Below are positions 39,515-48,200 of a stretch of DNA of 64,000 nt, piece by piece (within the stretch, counting starts at the first letter, position 1; each line of letters begins with the position of its first letter). Source of the DNA: Micromonospora ureilytica (lineage in GTDB: Bacteria; Actinomycetota; Actinomycetes; Mycobacteriales; Micromonosporaceae); assembly GCF_015751765.1 (NCBI RefSeq), contig NZ_JADOTX010000001.1:1054001-1118000 (forward strand). The letters are read 5' to 3'. The position numbers were made by a program, and so were the translations under genes. The notes beneath the pieces were generated by a model. That model searched no databases and was not told the DNA's origin. It saw only the letters and a program-made list of their open reading frames with translations.

Positions 39515-40444
39515 ATGACAACGACGGAATTCACGCTGACCGACGCGGAACGGGCCGCGCTGCCCACCGACGAAGACGTGCGGTCGTACGCGGAGCGGGG
39601 CTGGTACCTGAGCCAGAAGCTCCTCACCGACGACGAGGTCGACACGCTCGTCGAGGCCAGCGAACGGTTCTACGCGGGTCACCGCGCCCGGCGGCTGCCC
39701 AGCCGGCCGGCGAAGCTGGCCTACTGGGAGCCGGAGCACGGCGACGTGCAGCGGCACAACGACTACGTGCACTACGAGAGCGACGAGATCGCCGCGATCC
39801 TGCGTAAGCCGATCATCGGCGCGGTCGCGGCTCGGCTGGCGGAAGCGGCCGAGATCCGGGTGTTCCAGAGCACGCTCATCCTCAAGCCGCCGAGCCCTGG
39901 CGAGCCGAGCAACATCGTGCCCTGGCACTTCGACCGCCACTACTGGCAGACCTGCACCTCCGAGCGGATGCTCACCGCCTTCATCCCGATGCACGAGTGC
40001 ACCGAGGAGATGGGCACCATCACGATGGTCGACGGCAGCCACGCCTGGAAGGAGATCGGCGGAGACGACAAGACGACGAGGCACTTCGCCGAGCGGAATC
40101 GTTCCGAGCTGGAGGACCTGCTCGTCCGCAACGCGGAGTTCAACGGCGCGCAGGTGAACAAGATCCCCATGCACATCCCCAAGGGGCACATGAGCTTCCA
40201 CCACTGCCGCACGTACCACGGCAGTGGGGCCAACCGCAGCCCGCGCCCCCGGCGCGCCATCTCGTTGCACCTGCAGGACGGCGACAACCGGTACCGGCAA
40301 TTCCACCGCTCGGACGGTGACCTCGTCGTCTACAACCACGATTCCCTGGTGCGCCGTGACGAGGCGGGTCTGGCCGACTACAGCGATCCGCAGTTCTGCC
40401 CGGTGCTGTGGCAGTCCCAAACCGCCTCGGACGAGACGGCATGA
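39515..40444 (+). CDS. PhyH-family Fe(II)/2-oxoglutarate dioxygenase
   Basis: Non-heme iron oxygenase of 309 residues related to phytanoyl-CoA dioxygenase. The iron ligands are visible as HxD in PWHFDRHYW (about 137-145) and a distal His in RTYHGSGANRS (about 235), with an Arg in PRPRRAISLH suited to bind 2-oxoglutarate. Because the HxD Asp is kept, it should hydroxylate or desaturate rather than halogenate as SyrB2-type enzymes do. AGAGGAG precedes the ATG. It follows the KAS gene and overlaps the PAP2 gene by four bases, so it likely oxidises the polyketide or its starter chain. Confidence 0.9.
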   Translation: MTTTEFTLTDAERAALPTDEDVRSYAERGWYLSQKLLTDDEVDTLVEASERFYAGHRARRLPSRPAKLAYWEPEHGDVQRHNDYVHYESDEIAAILRKPIIGAVAARLAEAAEIRVFQSTLILKPPSPGEPSNIVPWHFDRHYWQTCTSERMLTAFIPMHECTEEMGTITMVDGSHAWKEIGGDDKTTRHFAERNRSELEDLLVRNAEFNGAQVNKIPMHIPKGHMSFHHCRTYHGSGANRSPRPRRAISLHLQDGDNRYRQFHRSDGDLVVYNHDSLVRRDEAGLADYSDPQFCPVLWQSQTASDETA

Positions 40445-41475
40445 CGATCGGCACGCCCCGGCTCGCGGCGGTTGCGCGGGACCGGGGCGACGGCCGGCGC
40501 GACCCGTTGCTGTGGCCGGAGGAGTGCCTGTTCGCGGTGGCCCTCACGCTCGTCGCCGGGCTGGCCGTGGCCACCGGCGCGTTCTCGTGGGCGCTGGGTG
40601 GCGCGTTGGCCGTGGTGGTCGCCGGGCTCCTGGCCGCGTTCACGCTGTCGCGCCGCCGACGTACACAGTCGTTGGGGTCGGCGGCGCTCGACGGGCCGGC
40701 GCGGTCGGGCGGCCCGGCGAGGTTGGCCAGGCTCGTCGGCGGGGCGGCCAGGACGGGGGTGCCGTTCCTGGCCTGCGTGGTGATCTACACGAGCCTGCGC
40801 ACCATCACCCCGCAGCTCGACTTTCCGCTTGTCGATCCGGCGTTGATCGAGTTCGACCGGGCCGTCTTCGGCGGTGACGTCAGCCGTTGGGTCAACGACA
40901 CCCTCGGCTCACCCGCACTGACGCTGTTCATGGTGATCTGTTACCTGAGCTACGGCGTGTCCCAGGGGGCGTACGCCCTGACCACGTACCTGCGGGGCCG
41001 GGTGAGGGAGTATCACGACTTCGCACTCGCGATATCCATCACCGCGGTCGTCGGCTACTCCGGCTACGTGCTGGTGCCGGGGGTCGGTCCGCACATCTAC
41101 CAGACCGACACGTACGCCGACCCGCTCCCTGGCCAGGAGGGGTCGATCGGCGGCGCGCTGGACGCCATCACCGCGGTCCAAGGCCCGGCGCGGGACCTCT
41201 TTCCCAGCCTGCACACCGCAATGACTGTGGTGTTGATGGTGTACCTGTGGCGCGACGCCCGTCGGTTGTTCTGGTGGTATCTGCCGGTCGGCCTGGGACT
41301 GCTGCTGTCCACGCTGTACCTGCGTAAGCACTACGCCGTCGACCTGCTGGCCGGGATAGCGCTCGCGGCACTGGCGGTGGTGGTGTCCGGGCGGGTCAAC
41401 CGCTGGTGGTACCGGCCTCGGGTCGACGGCCCGGCCGAAGCAGCTCGGTCATTCGCGCCGTCAGCGTCGCGATGA
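40441..41475 (+). CDS. PAP2-superfamily membrane phosphatase/phosphotransferase
   Basis: Integral membrane protein of 344 residues with about six transmembrane segments (for example 27-70, 110-125, 158-175, 196-215, 255-285, 295-318). The active-site motifs of the PAP2/Aur1-like group are present: PSLHTAMTVV (about 255-264) and YLRKHYAVDLLAG (about 291-303), supplying the His residues and Arg; the first lysine-containing PAP2 motif is not evident. Such enzymes hydrolyse or transfer phosphate or phospho-head groups on lipids. Its ATG overlaps the dioxygenase stop by four bases, so it belongs to the same operon. Its role is unclear: removal of a protecting phosphate, lipid modification of the product, or self-protection. 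The last 80 bases overlap the thioesterase gene on the other strand. Confidence 0.85.
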   Translation: MTIGTPRLAAVARDRGDGRRDPLLWPEECLFAVALTLVAGLAVATGAFSWALGGALAVVVAGLLAAFTLSRRRRTQSLGSAALDGPARSGGPARLARLVGGAARTGVPFLACVVIYTSLRTITPQLDFPLVDPALIEFDRAVFGGDVSRWVNDTLGSPALTLFMVICYLSYGVSQGAYALTTYLRGRVREYHDFALAISITAVVGYSGYVLVPGVGPHIYQTDTYADPLPGQEGSIGGALDAITAVQGPARDLFPSLHTAMTVVLMVYLWRDARRLFWWYLPVGLGLLLSTLYLRKHYAVDLLAGIALAALAVVVSGRVNRWWYRPRVDGPAEAARSFAPSASR

Positions 41476-42193
41476 CCTGCGGATGGTCGAGAAGGAAGTG
41501 CCCGGCATCGGCAACGGTCAGGTCGAAGCGGTCGGCCGTCTCCTGCTGCCAGGTCAGCGAGCCCGCGGCGTCGGCCATCCGGTCGTGGCGGCCCACGACG
41601 GCGGCGATCGGGCATGGCAACGCCGGCCGGGGCGGGCGGGCGTAGGTCTCTGCCAGCCGCAGGTCGGTGCGCAGCACGGGCAGGGCGAGCCGCATCAGCG
41701 CCGGTTCGGCGAGGACTTCGGCCGGGGTGCCGCCGAGGCGCCGCAACGACTCGATGAGCCGGTCGTCGTCCAGCATGTGCAGGGGGCGGTGCGCGAGACC
41801 GGCGGCGGGTCCGTTGCGTCCCGCGACGATCAGCAGCGCCGGGCCCGGGACGGTGCGTGGCAGCGTCGCCGCCACCTCGTACGCCAGGAGGGCGCCGAAG
41901 CTGTGCCCGACCAGCGCGTAGGGACCGGACACGCGACCGTGCAGCGTTTCGCACGCCGTGGCCACCAGCTGGGGCCAGTCGTCGATCGCCGGCTCCTGTC
42001 GGCGGGTGCCGTGCCCGGGCAGGTCCACCGGCTCGACAGTCACTCCGGCCGGAAGCCATCGCCTCCACCTGGTGAAATGCGAGGCCGACCCGCCGGCGGC
42101 CGGGAAGCCGAACACGGTCAGGGACGGCAGCCCGGCGGGGCCCTTGTGCAGGGCGCCATCCCCAGCCGAGGCGTGATCTATCAGCATTGACAT
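41396..42193 (-). CDS. Type II thioesterase
   Basis: Discrete thioesterase of about 265 residues that removes stalled or wrong acyl groups from carrier proteins. The alpha/beta-hydrolase triad is seen as Ser in LVGHSFGALLAYE (about 97), Asp in VVGRHDRMAD (about 200) and His in DAGHFLLDHP (about 232); FGFPAAGGSASHF supplies the oxyanion region. I start at the ATG 42193, since this matches the usual N-terminus; the frame is open to 42235. It lies antisense between PAP2 and the first PKS, overlapping PAP2 by 80 bases at its 3' end, and its start codon overlaps a possible TTG start of the PKS. It could serve either the PKS or the NRPS, but position favours the PKS. Confidence 0.9.
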   Translation of the reverse strand: MSMLIDHASAGDGALHKGPAGLPSLTVFGFPAAGGSASHFTRWRRWLPAGVTVEPVDLPGHGTRRQEPAIDDWPQLVATACETLHGRVSGPYALVGHSFGALLAYEVAATLPRTVPGPALLIVAGRNGPAAGLAHRPLHMLDDDRLIESLRRLGGTPAEVLAEPALMRLALPVLRTDLRLAETYARPPRPALPCPIAAVVGRHDRMADAAGSLTWQQETADRFDLTVADAGHFLLDHPQVIATLTARMTELLRPGRRPEAGTTSG

Positions 42194-42215
42194 CTCGCTT
42201 CTCGTCCGATGTACT
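42187..42215 (+). promoter_or_regulatory. Possible promoter for the first PKS
   Basis: A perfect -35 hexamer TTGACA at 42187-42192 overlaps the thioesterase start. Weak -10-like sequences follow (TGTACT after 17 bases or TACTTC after 19). Only about 77 bases separate the two divergent start codons, so any PKS promoter must lie about here. The -10 is poor, so the assignment is tentative. Confidence 0.35.
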
Positions 42216-42270
42216 TCAACATACAGGGAAATCATCAGGCGGGGAATCGCCGTTGCAGTTCGCCAGACGG

Positions 42271-45200
42271 ATGAGCGTGGGGGGTGCCGTGGGGATGCGC
42301 CGCGACCGTCGCTCGGCCTCCCGGGTGGGCGGGACCGACATCGCCGTTGTGGGCGTCGGTTGCCGGTTCCCCGGCGACGTGGACGACCTCGACTCGCTCT
42401 GGCGCGTTCTGCAGGAGGGGCGCGACGTCACCGGTCGGGTCCCGGCCGGGCGGCCCGGCGCCGCCTCGCTCGACACGGTCGGCGTCGGCGGATTCCTGCC
42501 CGACATCGACAGGTTCGACGCCGAGTTCTTCGGCGTCTCGCCACGTGAAGCCCGCGAGATAGACCCGCAACAGCGTCTCCTCCTGACGCTCGCCTGGCAG
42601 GCCATGGAGCACAGCGGCGTGCCGCTGACGACCTGGTCCGGCAGCAACACCGGGGTCTACTTCGGCATTCTGGCGATGGACTACGCGGTCCTGCACGCCC
42701 GCACCCTCGGCGTCGACCAGGTTGGCGCGCACTACGCCAGCGGCAAGGAGTTCAGCTTCGGCTCCGGGCGGGTGTCGTACACGTTCGGCCTGAACGGGCC
42801 GTGCATGACCCTGACCGCCGCCTGCGCGTCCTCGCTGTTGGCGGTGCACCTCGCCGCCCGCGCCCTGGTGGCCGGCGACTGTGACACCGCGCTGGCCGGC
42901 GGGGTGAACCTGATGGTCGGGCCGGAGCTCACCCTCTACATGCGACAGATTCAGGCCCTGTCGCCGCAGGGGCTCTGCCGACCATTCGACGCGGCGGCCG
43001 ACGGCGTGGTGCGCGGCGAGGGCGGCGCCGTGGTCGTCCTCAAGCGGTACGCGGACGCGGTCGCCGACGGCGACCAGATCTGGGGTGTGATCAAGGGAAG
43101 CGCGACGAACCACGACGGCCGCAGCGCCGGCCTGACCGCGCCCAGTGCCGTCGCCCAGGAGCAGTTGCTGCGCAACGCGCTCCGCGATGCCGGCGTGGCG
43201 CCCGCGGAGGTCGGCTACGTCGAGGCCCACAGCACCGGCACACCGCTGGGCGACCCGATCGAGCTCAGCGCGCTGGCGGCGGTCTTCGGCCCGGAGCGTC
43301 CACCGGAGCGCCCGCTGCTCATCGGCTCGCACAAGGCCAACTTCGGCCACCTCGACTCCGCCGCCGGCATCCTCGGGTTGCTCAAGGGCCTCCTGGTCGC
43401 GCGCACTGGCATGGTGCCGCCGCAGATCAAGCTGGTCCAGCAGACGCCCCGGTTCGGCTGGTCCGGCTCCGGCCTGGCCGTCCCCACCACCCGTACGGCG
43501 CTGCCCCATGCCCCCCAACACCTGACCGGCGTCAGCGCGTTCGGCCTGTCCGGCAGCAACGTCCACGTCGTGCTCGCCGCGCCCGACCAGGACCGGCCGA
43601 CGCCGGCGCCGGAGCCCGTCCGGTGGCCGGTTCTGGTGTTGTCCGGTCCCACCGAAGCGGCCCTGGCGGACCAGGTCACGCGGCACGCGGAGCTGCTCGA
43701 CGACAGTTCGGTGGCCGAGCCCGACCAGCTCGGCGACCTGCTGTTCAGCGCTGGCGCCCGGCGCAGCCACCACACGCACCGGCTCGCGGTGACCGGCGCG
43801 ACGGCCGCGGACCTGCGCGCCACGTTGGCCCGGCGCCAGGACGGCGAGGCGTCCCCCAAGACGGTCGCCGCGGAGCTGCTCCACGACGGGCCGGCGTACG
43901 TGGTGCACGTGTTCTCCGGCCAAGGCTCGCAATACCCGGGCATGGGGCTCGACCTCTACCGAGCCGACCCGACCATGCGCGCCACGCTTGACGAGTGCGA
44001 TGCGCTGATGCGGCGGATCGCCCGGTGGTCGCTCCTGGAGGAGCTGGGCCGCCGCACCGGCAGCCGGCTGGCCGATACCCGGTTCGCTCAGCCGGCGATC
44101 TTCGCGCTCCAGGTCGGGCTGTCCCGGCTCTGGGCGCGGTGGGGTGTCCCGCCGGATTCGGTCGTCGGTCACAGCATGGGCGAGGTCGCCGCGGCCTGCG
44201 CCGCCGGCGCGTTGCCGCTGGAGGACGCGCTGCGCGTCATCGTGCTACGCGGTGAGCTGCTGCAGCAGGCCGCCGGCAGCGGGCGGATGGCAGCCATCGC
44301 GCTGTCCGCCGACGAGGTCACCGCAGCCACCGAACGGCACGCCGACGAGGTCGTGATCGCGGCTGTCAACGGGCCGCGCTCGGTAGTGGTCGCCGGCCCG
44401 GCGGCCGCCCTGGACCGGCTGCTCGCCGAGCTGACCGCCGCCGGGGTACGGTGCGTGCCGCTGGCCGGTGACTACGCGTTTCACAGCCCGGCGGTTGCGG
44501 CGTACGGCGACGAGCTGGAGCGCCAGCTCGACGGTCTGACACCGGCCAAGCCGCAGGTGCCGATCCTGTCCAGCGTGGACCCGGCCGCCGGCGCGCCCGT
44601 GCCCGACCCGGCCTACTGGGGCCGCAACGTGCGCGAACCCGTGCTGTTCTGGTCGGCGGTCGACCGGCTGCTGGCCCGGCGTCCGGCGGTCTTCCTGGAG
44701 CTGGGCCCGCACCCGGTGCTGACCGGGCCACTGAGCGCCGCACTCGCGGCCCGCTCCCGTCCGGGCGCCGCGGTCGGCACGCTGACCCGGGGCCGGCCGC
44801 CGGCGGAGAGCATGACGCGCGCCCTCGCTGAGGCGTACGCGGCCGGTGTCGCGGTCGACTGGGCGGCTGTGCACGGCGAGGGCCGGCGGTACGTGCCGCT
44901 GCCGCCGGTGCGGCTGGCCGGCGAAAAGTACTGGCTACCAAGCCCGCCGATCCAGAACGGGGCATCCGTCGCCCAGGCGTCACCGGATGCGGTGCGGGTG
45001 GGCTCCCAGGGGCCCGCCGACCCCGGGCCTGGTGCCCGTGGGCTGGCCGGCCTGACGCTCGGCGAGCTGCGGGCCGAGGTGCGCCTCATCGCGCCGGACG
45101 GCACCGTCGTGCAGACGCTGGCCGGGGTCGGTGCGCCCGTGGCTGCCACGCGCAACGGCGGCGGCAACGGTAGCGGCAACGGTAGCCGGGACAGCAGAGC

Positions 45201-48200
45201 CGTCGGCGACGGGCACGTCGCCGCCGCGGACGCCAACCGCACGGGTGCGACAAGCGGCGAAGCCGGTGGCGGTGTCGGCAACGGCGGCCGTGCGGCCACC
45301 AACGGAAACCGCCCCCGCGCTGGCACGCCGTCGGAGCGGGAACGGATCGCCGCCCTGGTCAACGACGCGGCCGCCGAGGCCCTGGGGCACGAGCCCGGCC
45401 GGCGCCTGGCGCGCGGGCGTGGGTTCTTCGAGCTGGGCATGGACTCGCTCGCCCTGGTCGCTCTCGTCAGCCGGCTCGAACGCGACCTGGGGGCGGTCCT
45501 CGGCGCCGCCGTCGGCATCGAGCACCCGACCATCGACGCCCTCACCGACCATCTCCTCGCCGAGGTGCTCCCGGCTGCGCCGCCGCTCCAGCCTGGACCG
45601 CCGCTTCGGCCCGAGTCACCGCCGACCCGCGATGCGGTCGTCGCGCCGGCGGCTGGAGCACTCGTCGCCCTCGCCACGTCGGGGACGCCTGGTCCGACCG
45701 TGGCCGTCGCACGTGGATCGGCCGAGCCGGTGGCCATCGTGGGCATCGGTTGCCGACTGCCGCAGGCCGACGGCCCCGAGCAGTTCTGGCAGCTGCTCTC
45801 CGACGGCGTCGACGCCACCGGCGACGTGCCGGCGGACCGGTGGGACGCCGAGGCGCTGCTCGGCGCCGGGCCCGGGGCACCCGGCACGGTGGTCACCCGT
45901 CGCGGCGGCTTCCTGGACCGGATCGACCTGTTCGACAACGCGTTCTTCCGAATCTCGGCCCGCGAGGCCCGCGCCATGGACCCGCAACAGCGCCTCTTCC
46001 TGGAGGTGGCGTGGGAGGCACTCGAGGACGCGGGGATCACGCTGGAGCACCGGCGCGCCGCCCGCGTCGGCGTGTTCGTCGGCATGAACACCACCGACTA
46101 TCAGCAACTGCTCACCCGGCGCGCCCGGGACGTCGACCTCTACTACGGCACGGGCAACTCCTTCAGCGGAACGGCCGGCCGGCTGTCGTACTTCCTGGAC
46201 GTACGCGGCCCGAGCCTGGCGATCGACACGGCGTGCTCGTCCTCGCTGGTCGCGGTGCACCTGGCCGTGCAGAGCCTGCGCGCCGGCGAGGCCGACGTCG
46301 CGCTCGCCGGCGGCGTCAACGTGATGGTCGGGCCCACCGTCCACCTGGCCATGTCGGCCGCGGGCGCGCTGTCGCCCGACGGTCGCTGCAAGACCTTTGA
46401 CGCCGGCGCCGACGGTTACGGGCGCGGTGAGGGTGCCGGCGTGGTGGTGCTCAAGCCGCTCGCCCGGGCCGAGCGCGACGGCGACCGGATCTACGCCGTG
46501 ATACGCGGCAGCGCGGTCAACCACAACGGCGCCAGCGGCGGCCTGACCGTGCCCGGTGGCGAGGCTCAGGAGGAGCTGATCCGGTCGGCGCTTGCCGTGG
46601 GCGGCGTCGCCGCGTCGGACGTGGACTACCTGGAGGCGCACGGCACCGGCACGGTGCTCGGCGACGCCGTGGAGGTGCGGGCGATCGCCCGCGCGCTCGG
46701 CGGTGGCCGCCAGCCGGACCGGCCGCTGCTGGTCGGGTCCGTGAAGACGAACATCGGCCACCTGGAGGCGGCCGCCGGCATCGCCGGGCTGATCAAGACC
46801 GCGTTGGCGCTGCGGCACGGTGAGCTGCCCGCGCACCTGCACGTCTCCCAGCCCACGAACCAGGTGGACTGGGCGCGGCTGCCGGTCCGGATCACCACGT
46901 CGACGACGCCGTGGCCGGCCACCGGCGGGCGACCCCGGGTCGCCGGGGTGAGCGCGTTCGGGTTCACCGGGACCAACGCCCACGTGGTTCTCAGCGGGCC
47001 GTCGGCCCCGGCGTCGTCGTCGGCGAACGGTGCCGGGCGTCCGACGCCGGGTGTCGGCCCGGCGTCGAGGGCCGGCGCGATCATCTCCGGCCGGGCCCAC
47101 CTACTGGTGCTGTCGGCCGCCGGGGGCGGCGCCCTGGCCGCCGCGCGGGACGGCTTCGCTCGAGCGCTGTCCGCGCCGGCCGACGCCGACATCGGCGACA
47201 TCTGCTACGCCGCGGCGGCCCGCCGCGCTCACCTGGAGCACCGGTTGGCGGTGGTCGGCCACGGGGCCGCCGAACTCGTCGCGGGGCTGTCCGGTGGCCC
47301 GACCGCGCACCAGGGCGTGGCCCCGGGCGACGCCGCGCGCCTGATGATCGTGTATGGCGACCGGGTGGCCGTGGACTGGCGTGCTCTGGAGCGGGACGAG
47401 CCGGCATTCCGCGGCGCGTTGGACGCGCTCGACGACGGCGGTGTGGTGCGCGCGGCGCTGGCCGCCAACGGCGCGGAGCGGGGCGAGCCCGTCGCCGTGC
47501 TGGCGATCCAACTCGCTCTCGCTGCCGTCTGGGAGGCGTACGGGCTGCGGCCCGACGCGGTTGCCGGCCGCGGCGTCGGCGAGTTGGCGGCAGCCTGCGC
47601 GGCTGGTGCGCTGGACCAGGCGCAGGCGATCCGAGCGACGCTCGGCGGCGCGACGGTCACCGTGGCGCCGCCAGTGGACAGTCCGGCGGCGCCTGTGTTG
47701 TGGCTGGCCTCGGTGGGCGGGCCGCTGTCCGGTCCGCACCCGCTGACGGCGCGGACACCGGTGTTCGATTGGGATGCGCTGTCCGCGTCACTCGCGGCGG
47801 CGGGGGAGTACGAGCTGCTCGCGATCGCCGGTGGGCCGGACGCTGCGGCCGTCACCGCGAAGCGGCAGCCGGGCCTCGCTGCCGTCGGGGTGGACCTGAA
47901 CCGCCCCGAGGGATTTCTGGACGCCGTCGCCGGGCTGCACGTGCGCGGGGTCGGCATCCACTGGGAGACGCTGTTCGGCCGCCGCCCGTACCGGGCGGTG
48001 CTGCCGCGCTACCCGTGGCAGCGTCGCCGGCACTGGGCGGACGCGCCGGGCCAGGCGGCGTCGCCGGCACCCGCCGGGACACCTGCGGCCGTGGTGCGGA
48101 CCGCATCCGTGACCACTGCCCCGGCCGCCACCACCGCTGCGGCTGTCCCCGCTGTGTCGGCCGTCGCTGTCTCGGCTGTCACTGTGTCGGCTGTCGCGCG

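Noticed and set aside
39515..40444. PhyH protein as a non-heme iron halogenase
   Set aside because: SyrB2-type halogenases replace the facial-triad Asp with Ala or Gly. Here HxD (HFD) is intact, so hydroxylation is the better call.
42187..42270. TTG at 42187 as the start of the first PKS
   Set aside because: It would overlap the thioesterase start, has no ribosome site and adds 28 residues without KS similarity. ATG 42271 or 42295 is more plausible.
47100..48040. Frameshifted AT in PKS module 2
   Set aside because: The frame is continuous and residual AT similarity appears on both sides of the altered motif, so this is a degenerate domain rather than a reading-frame break. Resequencing could still be useful.
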